A stretch of 64,000 nt of DNA, from assembly GCA_928212115.1 (NCBI GenBank), contig CAKMRJ010000001.1:373654479-373718478 (forward strand), read 5' to 3'. Shown in pieces: positions 35,121 to 46,031 of the stretch. The notes under the pieces were generated by a model. That model was not told the origin of the DNA and made no database searches. It worked only from the letters and a program-made list of their open reading frames with translations. This DNA is from Lactuca virosa. Lineage: Eukaryota; Streptophyta; Magnoliopsida; Asterales; Asteraceae. The stretch's first letter is position 1; every line of letters begins with the position of its first letter. Position numbers and translations under genes: made by a program.

Positions 35121-36651
35121 ATTCCTTTTTCAAGTATCTCGACACAGACGCAGACCTCTCTGCCTCCCGTACAAGGAAGGCATCAAAATTTGAGGCAGGG
35201 AGTGTTCACTCAAAGCCAGTCACCACCTGTTTCAGCCACTGTTATCACCACAACTGTTGCAACACCACCCCTCCAATCCAATGAAGGTCCAAGTACCATG
35301 CTTGAAACAGGAGGACCATCTAATGTTCCATAATATTCTCCAACGAGACCGTCGCTAGATGAGGCCTCAAATCAGACTCGCTAAGCTTTTGTCTCAACAT
35401 AGCCCATAATCTTCCTCCCGTGGAAAGGGAATATCTTTCGAGGAAGGTCGCTCAGGGAATGATAATCCTTTAGTGTCCAAACTTCAAGAAGAAATTGGCA
35501 TTCTGAAGCAGCAAAACATTGAAAAGGACATCTTGCTGGAACAACATGGCAACCTTATCGCTGAGCTTCAGGCAGAGAATGCCTCAAAGTCAAAACAGAT
35601 TACTGACCTGCAAACCAATCTTGGGTCAGTAACTGCTTTTTACTTTGACTTGAAGAACAAGCTTTTTGACGCTTTTGGGGATAAGCTTAAGTCTCTGTTT
35701 CAACAGCCTCACGGTATTGAAGATCCTCCCACTGCTTCCTCTCAACCTTCAGAAAGCGACTTTCCTGTTAATCCACCTCCTCCAAGAACAACAACCATCG
35801 TTGATCGGTTTGAAAAGGAACCCGAAAATGCAAGACCTCGGATCACAATCAGGCATGGAAAAAGGACTGTCACTGCAAACCAAAATGAAGGATTACTCTT
35901 TATGAAGAATTCAAACGAAAATCGCAAGTCAAAGGATCCTGAATTGACAGTGACAGATCTTAAAAAACGAAAGTTTGGTGACGAGTATGGTGATCGTACC
36001 GGGATCAGAATGTGGGATTATGATCCTGAGTCTAAATTATGGGTGATTAAAAGGAATTCTGGTCACTCAGAATACTACAAAAACATCCATGATTTTAACT
36101 CATGGACGAAGGTCGATCTCTCTGAGCTCTCAAGAGCCCCATTCCACAATCCCTCTAACGATCCTAGCGCTACAAATTTCAAGCAGTTCCTGGACAGACA
36201 GGTTAGGGATAACTTCCCATCAATGAAGACGGCAAAAGCACTGGTTATAAAGGATAACGATATTATTGATCCTGAGACTAACCGACCAATGAAGATCATG
36301 TTGTGGCCTGCTACAAATCAAGTCAAAGAGATTCCCATTCCACAACATTTTCAGGATGGATATCTTGACGATATGGAGTTTTGGGCCTTTGATGACGAAA
36401 CGACAACTGCGGCAATAAAGTTCAAAAACAGCGACACCGTTCTGAGGCTCGTCTGTGCAAAGGATCTTCTGAGATTCAGGGAGAGAGACATTCATACCCT
36501 AGCTCGTCACCAAATCATTTGCAGAAAAGAAGTCATGGAGGTTGTTGCCAAGGAATTCACTGGAATGGTCGCCACTATCATAAATGGAAAGCTATGGATG
36601 GGATCCATGGGAAAATCTGACCTGAAGCTGTCCAAAATTCCTAGAGAATGA
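35121..36651 (+). pseudogene. SIRE extra gene, second part with coiled coil
   Basis: After a broken proline-rich stretch the sequence is open in another frame from before 35473 to TGA at 36649-36651. Residues 1-60 from the Met at 35473 form a heptad-like helix (KLQEEIGILKQQNIEKD). A basic patch and a domain with GIRMWDYDPESKLWVIKR follow. Proline-rich plus coiled-coil order is reported for the extra gene of SIRE elements. It probably was one gene with 33885-35120, split by stops and a frameshift. Function unknown. Confidence 0.62.
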
Positions 36652-36675
36652 ATACCAAGTCTATGCTAGCCTCAA

Positions 36676-36689
36676 ACCAAGGGGGAGAT
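36676..36689 (+). promoter_or_regulatory. SIRE polypurine tract
   Basis: AACCAAGGGGGAGAT lies immediately before the 3' LTR start TGATAGGC. AGGGGGAG is the expected purine primer. Confidence 0.8.
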
Positions 36690-37066
36690 TGATAGGCTAT
36701 AATTTTGTGGTTTGGGCTAGGCATTCTAATGTATAGGTCTTGGTAGGATGATAGAGAGTGTTGTGGTGATTGTAACTTGGTAGTGGGTGTGTGCTGCCAT
36801 ACATGTGTATGCGGCCGCACACAGTGTGTGCGGCCGTACACGTGTGTGCGGCTGCACACTTGTGTGCTGCTTCAGGTGGTATAAATAGTCTAAGTCTGTG
36901 TCAGTTGAAGAGTGACGTATGTATGTGTTTCCCAAGGTGTACCTGACATTTATGCGTTATAGATGTGTGCATGATTGGCTTAATTCTCTTTCTACTTCTT
37001 CTACACTCTGTTTGATTGTTTGCAATTCATTGATTACTAATTTGGATCTATAGATCGGGACTTACA
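36690..37066 (+). repeat. SIRE 3' LTR
   Basis: It matches the 5' LTR except for about six substitutions and one fewer 21-bp unit. The TATA box is at 36880-36888. The target duplication CCTCT follows. Confidence 0.88.
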
Positions 37067-37925
37067 CCTCTTCTTAGCCATACTAGTGTACTAAGGTGTC
37101 CTCAGAGGATCAATTGTGATACGGTTTCAAAATCACTAAGTTAATCATAAAATAGATACTTACGTACTCTCCCATCTTTTCAGATTTGGAGAAACTTTTA
37201 TCTTTCTGCCTAATTGATTATTCTTATTCGTTCTGATATTCAATGAAACCTTTTCCAATGATTCAGAATCGTACTTAATCTTTTAAGTATAATCACATTT
37301 ACTAATCTTTAAGCAAATCATGACGAACATTTTATCGTTCTTTGTGGTGGACTTAACCAGTGCACAACATTGTGTACCAAATCTCCTAGTCCTTCACTTG
37401 ACTCACATACTTATGTGAACAAAGAAATTAGTCTTAATTTCCCAAATACGAAGTTTCTCATTCATCATACAATACCAGTTGCATGATTCCAAGTTTCTGT
37501 CCAATTGAAACTTGGGCGATGAGAATCTTTCCTTATTTGGTAAATTTCTGACATTACCACAAATAACATAACTAAGAATCAAATCCATTCACGATATTGC
37601 TAACAATAGAAACATTCAAACACCAATTTTCATAAAATCCATCGCAAGGAAACATAAATAAGATAAAATCAAAATTTATTTTATTGCGGAAAAATTTTGT
37701 CCTTACAATGCGATTACAAATGAAAACTATGTAAATATTATTTAGCAATCTATCCTAACTCTAAAGTAGCAACTAAAAAAATCCGATCTTTGAATCATGC
37801 GATCGAAATCCATTTCTTCATGACCAGATTCAGCTCACTTCTTTCTTTTTAAGCTTCTTTTTTTCTTTGATCCTGCAAAACACCAAATGTAATCTTATCA
37901 CATTATGTATTAAGAATCCAAAAAG
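37067..37925 (-). other. C2 body between gag and SIRE, no gene
   Basis: AT-rich sequence without coding potential. In an autonomous relative the pol gene would follow gag in this direction; none of its motifs is seen. Confidence 0.6.
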
Positions 37926-38627
37926 AACTTAATAGAGTTAGATAGTGGATTTTACTTGAAGTAGAGTCATACATCTTGACTCTCCCTTCTCTTAGATCTC
38001 TCAGGTAGTTAGGGCAGCTTCGTGACCAATGCCCCTTCTCTTGGCTGTAGAAACACAGATTCTTAGGGAATGGCACAAGGGACTATCTCAGACTTAGCCT
38101 TTCTCTTGCGTAGAGAAAACTTTTCTGGACTTCCAATGTCGCCATTGTTCATAGAAGGTTGAGACATTGATTTACAAGACAAATTTGCTTGACCAGTCCG
38201 CCAGATCATTTCTGATTCAGCAGCAAGAAGCAAATAAGTCAAATCGATGAGGGTCACGTCTCGGTCCATCATATAGTACTCTCTAATGAACTCACTATAT
38301 GATTCGGGAAGTGACTGAAGAACCAAGTCAACAGCCAGCTTCCTAGAGACATCGACACCCAACATTCCCAATCTATCAATATGCAACTTCATATCCAAGA
38401 CATGAGCACATACAGACTTTCCATCTTTGTGTCTTTTTGCCAATAGGGCTTTAATGACATTGAACTTTTCAAGTCTTCAAACACGTGGGTCAGGGAGAAT
38501 TATTAGAGTAGGTGGAGGAAGTGAAGTATGATTTCCATTTCCACAATCCAATCGTGGAACATCATCTTCATGTGGAAAACTTTTTTCAACGGATTCAGGA
38601 AGACCATAGTTGTTAGACTTTGACATC
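37926..38627 (-). pseudogene. gag: C2 gag (Copia UBN2-type), broken
   Basis: The minus-strand ATG at 38625-38627 (MSKSNNYGLPESVEKS) is directly preceded by ATTTTGTAG, a 3' splice-site-like sequence. The frame meets a stop after LPDPRV, then reads KDGKSVCAHVLDMKLHIDRLGMLGV and LVLQSLPESYSEFI, the hallmark of Copia Gag (UBN2 family). A one-base shift after VPCAIP leads to a zinc knuckle in which one Cys is Ser (CFYSQEKGHWSRSC). It is the only coding trace in C2. Relatives of this gag occur widely in Asteraceae elements, as I recall. Confidence 0.82.
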
Positions 38628-40138
38628 TACAAAATGGGAGAAATTCAAGTTAGTTGATTGGGTCCTTAATAAAACACCCAAATGAGATATTAAGGCTAGG
38701 ACCCAACATAATATTCTACAACTTGGAAGAGGGATGCCGTAATCCAAATTGCAGAACATTTTAAGGTAGGTAAATGACGATTTACCAATTTCCACCATGA
38801 AAAACGAAAATTGAAGGTTTAAGTTTTAAATGAATTGAAACTCCTAGATCCTTTTGAGATTCATTGAACTTTTCAATGACATGTTTAATCTCGATTATGC
38901 CCTTCATTTGTGACTGGGATGCCGAGGATCACAAATAAGGTGTGAATAACCATGTGAATGTACGAGGTGCCCTCAATGTTACAGTCACCTAATCGACGTG
39001 CCGGTTAACAAAAAACGCTCCATCAATCTATGACAAACATTGAGTCACTCTTTGCCACCAATGCCAATCCCAACTTAGTGTGCCGGTTAACCATACACGC
39101 TCCACTAATTGTCTCGGCAAGGGTACAAAGTGTAATTCTGTGGAATTGCATCAAATTCATTTTTTCCTAAAGTAACTAAGATTTGGGAATTTATAAAAGC
39201 CTTTAGTTACTTCGTATTTCATTATACTTATAATGGAAGGTTGTGTCCAATCCTACCCGTTCGGCTAACGACCCTCCACTAGTCAAGAGTGCGGTGGGTA
39301 AGAGTGGATACCCATTCAATCTCCATTTATAGGCAAATTCCTTAAACACCCCTTAGAGACCATCTTCGTGAATGAGGCCTACTAACGGTAAGACTGACTC
39401 TTTACTCATACATATATAATATGTTAAACCTTTTAAATGTTATATAGTATAAGGTGTATTTTACACTTTTAAAATACTATGTGGTCTAATTTAATAAATT
39501 ATACTTTTAATTTAATTAAATGTAAACCAAATTATTATGGATTTATTAACTCTCTTTTAATTATACACTTAATTAACTTAATAAGACCATAAGGGTGTAA
39601 TTTGAACTTTTCAAAAACTAGAGTTTTAGAATTTAATATTTCAAAATTAAACTTTTAATCAAAATTTTAAATTCCAAAACTTGAGGGTAAGTTTTGAAAC
39701 TTTTCAAAACATTATCAAGAACATTCTAGATCAAATTACAAATAATAACAATTAAACATTTAATTGGTGATTATCTAAATTTGACATAATTCAATTTCGT
39801 ACAAGATAATTCAAAACAAAATTACAAATAATTAATATTTATCTTATAAAACAAGTAATTATCTTAATTTTGACAATTATCTTCTATTTTGGTAAGGATA
39901 ATCACCAAATATTGATAAAATTCGGATTTTATTAATGAATTTTTTTTGGTAATTATCCCACAGAAAAATAGGTCAAAATCCCGCAAAATCAGCCATCTGC
40001 GACTCTAACTCGTCGAGTCAGCATTGACTCGTCGAGTTCCCAGTGGACTCGGCGAGTCCAGCCCCCAGAAAGCAGAATTTTGCGATTTTAAACTTGAATG
40101 ATTATGAAATACATCAAATACATTATACAAACAGCCTA
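38628..40138 (-). other. C2 leader, noncoding, with conserved blocks
   Basis: It matches the leader of E (55202-56697) in reverse. Conserved blocks include two copies of a GTGCCGGTTAAC...CGCTCCA unit (38996-39023 and 39079-39105). ACTCGTCGAGT and ACTCGGCGAGT motifs lie 80-140 bases from the primer site (40008-40018, 40027-40037, 40047-40057). Confidence 0.72.
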
Positions 40139-40151
40139 GGCTCTGATACCA
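40139..40151 (-). promoter_or_regulatory. C2 primer binding site (initiator tRNA-Met)
   Basis: GGCTCTGATACCA on the plus strand is the reverse complement of TGGTATCAGAGCC, one or two bases from the 5' LTR. Confidence 0.85.
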
Positions 40152-40152
40152 C

Positions 40153-40950
40153 TGATGAGTTTTGAGCACTACATCAGTCCTATGATGTACATGCAAACCC
40201 TAAAGCTTTTGGATCTAGTTTGTCTAATGAACATGCAATAACCATACAAAGCTTATAAACCCTAGATCTAGCATACATATTTCGAAATTATCATATAAGA
40301 TCAGATCTAGATGATTACCTGTACAAGAATGGCTTGGATCTTCTTGTCTTGGAGCTTAGAGTCACAAATGTCACTCCTCTAATGGCTTACAAACACCACA
40401 AGCAAGAGAATGACTTATGAGAGGGAGGAGGAGCACCAAAAACGACTAAGATCCCTTAAGGATTACTTCCACACGTTTTTGGGGCCTTAGGGGTTCCTTA
40501 TATAGTGAGGCCATTAGGGTTTTGAACTAGGAAACCCTAATCTGACTGCTTAGGCCCTAAGCAGCCCATAGACTCCCTCCTTAGAAGCCTTGGACGAATT
40601 CTAATGGGTTTCCCCATAGATTTCGTCCACTCCAACTTCTATGGAGTCCATTAGCCCGATATTCAACTATCTCATAATTGACAGTTCTAGTCCCCTTTAT
40701 TGAATTAATGTCTTTTAGCCACAAAATTAATTCTTATTAATTCTTTACTAATATTAATTAAACAATATGATTTCTCCTTTAATATATTATTCATATAATA
40801 TAGTAATAAATCATAATAACCTCTCTCTCTCTCTCTCACTCCATAAATTATCCTATCAAGTTGTTTTGGTGAAGGCAACCCAAAAGGACCATGCACAACC
40901 GGGTCAAGTACATACCAAATATAGTTACGGGCTTAGACACTAATCCAACA
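40153..40950 (-). repeat. C2 5' LTR
   Basis: It runs from TGATGAGTTTTGAGCACTAC to CTAATCCAACA. It is 18 bases longer than its partner, partly from a CT microsatellite near 40822. The target duplication GTTTG follows. Confidence 0.88.
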
Positions 40951-41625
40951 GTTTGAAGCTAAGACATTCCCCTGGAATGGAGGCACCAACCCCCAAATAT
41001 ACCTCTCGATCTTCTTTCCCTCAGTAGGGACCATTCCCGGACATAGCGCCACCAGATCGTTGGACCTGGCGGTGTAGGCAACTATGTCGTAGCCCTTCAT
41101 GGTTAGGCTCCAAAGTTCTTGTTCAAGTTTCTGAACCTCGCCCCTCGGGAAGTATTCTTCAATCATAAGCTCCTTCAGAGCTTCCCAGCCCATAACATTT
41201 GCCACTATTAAGGTTAGTGACTTGACATGGCTATTCCACCATGTCAGGGCTCTGTTCACGAAGGTGCAGGCAACAAATTTAACTTTGATCCCTTCCGGAG
41301 AGGAGCATATCTCTAAGATCGACTCTGTCTTCTCGAACCATTGCGAGAGGGCAATGATTCCTCCAGTCCCGTTAAAGGTCCTGGGCTTGCAGTTGGTGAA
41401 GTCCTTATACTGACACTCCCTAGGGTGCCCGTGACTACCACCTTGGGTGTAGTTAATACCCGATCCACTCCCTCTAGTACCGGTCGTGTTGAATGGAGCT
41501 AGGGCTTCCGTAACAGCCGCAGCCACTGCAACTTGGATAACCTCCGGATCGAATTGTGGAGGAGGTAGTGGAGTTTGAGCTGGAGTTATCGGAGTAGTGC
41601 GGCTGTTTGATCTACGAGGAGGCAT
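40951..41625 (-). pseudogene. gag: Gypsy A gag N-terminal part
   Basis: The ATG at 41623-41625 starts MPPRRSNSRTTP. An Ala-rich segment (VAVAAAVTEAL), then the Gag core with WFEKTES, VKFVACTFVNRALTWWNS and YFPRGEVQKLEQELWSL, follow. The frame ends at the C2 insertion and resumes at 24702. Gag length once joined is normal for a Tekay/Del-like chromovirus. ORF0 lies upstream in the same frame, 124 codons away. Confidence 0.87.
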
Positions 41626-41639
41626 CTTGTAACTATAAG

Positions 41640-42011
41640 CTCACAAAGATGAAGATATTGGTAAGAATTCAATAGTGAGATAATGAGAGTGATCCATGGA
41701 CTATAGCCCAACAAAACAGATGAGAGTATGATTGTAATAGAGATCTAACAATAGAAGGATGAAAGCATTTGGATAACGATTTCCCATGAGATTAGATATC
41801 TGTCAATAATATTGGCATTAAAGATGTAACGAGTTCGGGAAAAATGACCTTGAAGTTGGTCTTACATCAGACCATAAAGAGAAAATTTGACAGAATAAAG
41901 ACCTAATAGACTGAAAGTCCAAGGTCTTAAGATAAACGAGAAATTCATACTAGAGTCTGTACATTGACCTAAGATATATCCAAAAGACAAAGTAGAGTAG
42001 ACTCTACTTAC
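41640..42011 (-). other. Candidate intron between ORF0 and gag of gypsy A
   Basis: On the minus strand CGTC|GTAAGTAG at 42011 matches a 5' splice site and overlaps the ORF0 stop codon. TCTTCATCTTTGTGAG ending at 41640 is a plausible 3' splice site. Removing these 372 nt would join ORF0 to gag in frame. No gene is seen inside it. Inference from signals only. Confidence 0.4.
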
Positions 42012-42633
42012 GACGAGAACCGCTCAGACGAGCCTTTGATTTTGCCCGATGACGCTCCATTTCCAGCATATGACTTTCGAACGTTGCCTGACGTGCTTGA
42101 AGTTCCCTGACTTAAGCTTCGGTTGCAGTAAGTTCTCTCTACAGGGCCTCATTCTGGTCCAGAGTTCTTCCATGAGCAGCCTGTAGATGGCGAATGCGGA
42201 CTGTGTTGACTCCCGCATCGGCATCAACTTCCATGAGTCGGTTGAGGGCTGCCCTACCCTGCTCGTCATTTTGAGCAAACCTGCGAACCTGAATAGGCAG
42301 GATTCTGTCTGCTGAGCCTCCCTCGCTCAGATTGTAGAAGCTTCTGTCTCTATTGAATGGTATGGGTTGACCCTGCTCTTGACTCTATCTTCCCAAGTTC
42401 TCCACCCACAAAGGCGTCGGGTCTTGAAAAGCCGGACGAGGGTTAGGATTTGGGATTAGAGCCACTAGAGGCAGATCATTGACTTCTGGCTTTGAGTCAG
42501 AATCCTCTGGGAATTTTTCTGCGAAGTCATCGTCTAAAGAAATTGCATGATTCTCTTCTGGCTCTGCATCGAGCCATCCACCATTTCCGTGGTTGGGAAA
42601 GTACGGGTCGCCGTGGGGATGGAATCCAGCCAT
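42004..42633 (-). pseudogene. ORF0: extra ORF upstream of gag in gypsy A
   Basis: From the ATG at 42631-42633 the frame reads MAGFHPHGDPYFPNHGNGGW, an acidic middle (EEPEN..., FAEKFPEDSDSKPE), a proline/asparagine stretch and a C-terminal helix (RELTATEA, VRELQARQATFESHMLEMER) that looks like a coiled coil, ending SGSRRK and TAG at 42004-42006. It has 209 codons with three in-frame stops (42385-42387 and two near 42112-42140). I do not recognise the family. Extra ORFs upstream of gag are known in some plant Ty3/gypsy elements. Same strand and frame as gag. G has no counterpart. Confidence 0.65.
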
Positions 42634-43303
42634 GTTATCTACGTGAGAATAGGGGTAAAAGAAATAGTTATGATCCTTACCAGTTACTTCAATACTTGCG
42701 TAGTGCATACCAATCACATGTAACCAAGATAGAATAGACCTTCGAATAAGTGACCCTAACTCTAAGCCCACAACCAAACAAGGAGCAGGAAGTAAAGCAA
42801 AGATCACAGATTCTAAGTCTATGACACCTTAGTCACATATAGCTTTAGCGTATCCACTCAGCAACTATTGACATACTAATAAAGACCTTTTAGTTTGCAC
42901 ATAAGTAATTATAGTAGCACAAAATACTCCTATAGTATTTTAAGTTTATGTTATGTTCTAAAGTTTTCATTGTAGTAGTGTTGGTAAGTTTTTAGACTTG
43001 CTGCAACACCACAACCATTCCTAGTCACATGCTAATCACTTCTCGGAAAGATATAGTTGATCAGGCTATATCACTCCCAGATCTGATTATATGTCCCCAA
43101 GCCTACTTGTGCTGTCCAACAACCGCAATACTTTTGTTCTGTTCTAGTATGACACTGATCCTAGTATGAATGCTTGTATAAATACTTTACTAAAATATTT
43201 TATTATTTTAAAAGTATTAACTCTTGGTCAGAGTGTTTTAATCCCGATGTGTTTATAATTGTATATCTTTTATGGGTTGATATACTCAATTCACTATAAA
43301 CAA
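42634..43303 (-). other. Gypsy A 5' leader, no gene seen
   Basis: Between the primer site and ORF0. The ORF0 frame stays open upstream to 42807, but those residues do not look conserved in composition, so I treat the region as untranslated leader. Confidence 0.55.
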
Positions 43304-43316
43304 AGCTCTGATACCA
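43304..43316 (-). promoter_or_regulatory. Gypsy A primer binding site (initiator tRNA-Met)
   Basis: AGCTCTGATACCA is the reverse complement of TGGTATCAGAGCT and lies three bases left of the LTR at 43320. It shows that this LTR is the 5' LTR of A. Confidence 0.87.
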
Positions 43317-43319
43317 ATC

Positions 43320-45972
43320 TGTCACACCCCCAAACCAGAACGGCGGAAACGTTCGGGGGAGGAGGACGTCATGTACAGTATCATAACAATGCATAATAGT
43401 AAAACAAGCAACAACATCATCCATTACATTAATAATATAATTTTAGTACAAGTGTGTTCTGTGTATAGTTTGAAAGACACCAAAATATGAATCAAAATAA
43501 AAGACAAGTCTTGAACATGCTCCGTCTTCTCAAAACCTGGTCATCGGTACCTGTCTACTGGTGACCTGAGAATACTAGTTATTTTGAAAGTGTAGATCAA
43601 CATTAAAGCTGGTGAGTTCATAAGTATTTTAGTGTTGTTGTTTGTATAAGTTTAATGAAACATGTTTCCAAGTGTTTGATGTAAATGTTTGATGTAAATG
43701 TTTGTATACTTCCTAGAAAATCCTATATTTTCTACTAAAGTAGTCTTCTACCAAGACCCGACTATTTTGTATGTTTATCCTTTTGTAAAAGTGAGTGTTT
43801 TTCCCAAGTATGACTAATCATTACCAGAAAATAGTTTATATTACCGTTTATGTGAGAAGATCACTATATGAATGTAATGGGAAAATGAATATGTACAGTA
43901 GTATTGTATATAAGTAACTACAGATGTACTAACTACCTTAAACCAGTTTATTTAATTAAGGTAAAATGTGATGAGATTATAACCATACTTGATTGACTAG
44001 TAAACACGACGATCAAAGACGTCGAAATGATATGACATTCGTCACCTGTAGACCTGCAGGTACCACTATAGCTAGCAGCAAGGCATAGGATGGTCAATCC
44101 CGTATAGATCTATACACAAACTCACGCTCTCCCAGCAGGAGACTCTGGTTACAAAACGTGACAATACAGTATATTGTCGTGCCATGAAGTAGTGGTTCAG
44201 ATTAATGTTATCCTGTTTTTGTATTAGTGTAGTATGTTCCTTCTGTTCTAGTGTATAGTATGTTCCTTCTGTTCTAGTGTATAGTATGTTTCTTCTGTTC
44301 TAGTGTATAGTATGTTCCTTCTGTTCTAGTTATTAGTATGTTCCTTCTGTTCTAGTGTATAGTATGTTCCTTCTGTTCTAGTTATTAGTATGTTTGAATT
44401 GACTCATGTATGAACTGACTCTTGTAAGTTTCATTATTCTAGAAATAGTGAGTAGTAACCTCCTAAACATACCTATTATAGTTTACTAGTACTGTTGTTT
44501 GAACGACTGATTATGTTTGAACACCTTTGCTACCCAAAGGTAATGAACTGATTGGAAGAACTTTTATATATATACATATACATAATATATAACTAATATT
44601 TAAACGACACTCGGACAAACAACCGATACCCTAAGTCGACAACCAAACAAGGAACATAAAATAAAGCGAGTTATCAATCCTAAGCCCTTTCAACCTTATT
44701 TATATAACTATATCCACATAGACATGATTTTGACAAATATCTAAGTTTAAAAGAGTTTGATAAAGAGTTTAGCATATAAAAGAGTTTTAACCATTTGAAT
44801 GGTTATAGATGACTTGATGTCAGTTTATAAAATGTTTTGAAATAGTTTGTTTGATAACACAGTTTTGAAGTATAAGAAATCCACTTGTTTGATAGTTATT
44901 AATCACATGTGATTGATACAATAACTATAATGTTTTCTACTTGTATTCCCCCCATAAAAGCATTTAAAATAATTTAAAAGATAAGTTAGGGGTATGAACT
45001 CACCTGTAGTGAGTGATTCGAATGAAAGATCGATATAGGATGCTAAGTATGCGAAGTGAAGCCTCGAGCACAAACAGATCCTATTAAGCATATAATGACA
45101 CATATATGTAAATAATTAGTGTATAACACAACTAATCATGTTAGGGAACAACCTTAGGGACTAGGAAACACTTCGAATGAAGTGTTACAATCACACATGA
45201 TTGCACTAAAGGTGTTTACGGCCACACAAGGGTGTGTTTACGGCCTAGATGTGTTCACAGCCAAGGTGTTTACGGCCTAGATGTTTACGGCCAAGGATGT
45301 TTAAGGCCAAATATGTTTACGGCCTAAGAGGTTTACGACCAAAAATGATCATGAGAAGGGTTTACGGCCAAGGGAGAGTTTACGGCCGTAAACTCTTGAT
45401 GTTCATGCTAAAATGGTTGATTCTTGGTTGCAATACAAGAGCTTCTAATGGATAACTAGTACATGGAAAGGATACTTATGATTTAGAAGCTTGAAGGGGT
45501 GTTCACGGCCCAAAGAACTAGTGTGTGTTCTTGGTGTTCTTGGTGATTTGAAATCATAGGGTTTTACTAGATCAAGATAGATATAAACTAATAATGAAAG
45601 AATCACTTACAAATTTGACGAGAAATAGAAGTATTCTTGATGATACTTGAGAGAGAAATGAGTGTTCTTGACTTGAAGATGTGAGAAGTGAAAAAAATGA
45701 AGGAAAATCATACTTAAGGAGTGGAGTTCACGGCTAGACATGAGTTTATGGCCGTAAACTCTAGTTTACGGCCGTAAACTCCATGTGATGGAGTTTTTCG
45801 GCTTGAATGCTACACAATGAACCTAGTAGATACTTCCTAACATGCATTCCTTGAATGTACTAGGATTAGAACACCCAAACAGACCCTTAACAAAGCTAAA
45901 AGATAGCAGAAACAAGTCTGACTGTTGATTGAATTGAATGGCTTTACAAGATAGAAATTTCGGGTTGTCACA
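43320..45972 (-). repeat. Shared LTR: 5' LTR of A and 3' LTR of B
   Basis: It runs from TGTCACACCCCCAAACC to GGGTTGTCACA and is collinear with 8775-11444. A primer site lies on its left and a polypurine tract with pol sequence on its right, so one LTR serves two element bodies. It contains the 26-bp array (44228-44393), the GTTTACGGCC cluster and the 20-bp palindrome (45376-45395). Confidence 0.87.
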
Positions 45973-46031
45973 TCATCCCCCCGTTAGAGAGAATTTCGTC
46001 CCAAAATTAGAGTTTAAGCAAATACAAATAA

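Larger units (their letters stand above)
28437..37066 (+). mobile_element. SIRE-like Copia element with extra ORF, nested in C2
   Basis: 8630 bp with LTRs of 398 and 377 bp and a perfect duplication CCTCT (28432-28436 and 37067-37071). It holds the pol C-terminal half, a 2.2-kb intergenic region and a large extra gene before the polypurine tract; a gene downstream of pol is the mark of the SIRE/Maximus lineage. Gag, protease and the integrase N-terminus are missing, replaced by scraps of a gypsy LTR. LTRs differ at about six sites plus one 21-bp duplication. Confidence 0.87.
24708..40950 (-). mobile_element. C2: gag-only Copia-type element nested in gypsy A
   Basis: LTRs of 780 and 798 bp, an initiator-Met primer site and a polypurine tract are all in the correct places for a minus-strand element. 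It is flanked by a perfect duplication GTTTG (24703-24707 and 40951-40955). After subtracting SIRE its body is about 7.6 kb, but the only coding part is a gag remnant; there is no RT, RNase H or integrase. This is the profile of a non-autonomous, gag-retaining LTR element (TR-GAG or LARD-like). Confidence 0.9.
8775..45972 (-). mobile_element. Gypsy A: Tekay/Del-like chromovirus, twice interrupted
   Basis: The unit has two long LTRs (2670 and 2653 bp), a primer site for initiator tRNA-Met at its right end, and minus-strand coding pieces in the order ORF0, gag N-terminus, gag zinc knuckles with protease, then RT, RNase H, integrase and a chromodomain-like tail. G interrupts RT at 14213/23554 and C2 interrupts gag at 24702/40951. 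The C-terminal VKVRW...TWE...YPHLF motif is that of chromovirus integrases of the Tekay/Del type. Confidence 0.85.

Noticed and set aside
38613..38798. 61-codon minus-strand frame and its relative at 56432-56671
   Set aside because: Both lie in the conserved noncoding leader of the C family, where similarity is at the DNA level; the frames differ in phase and have stops.
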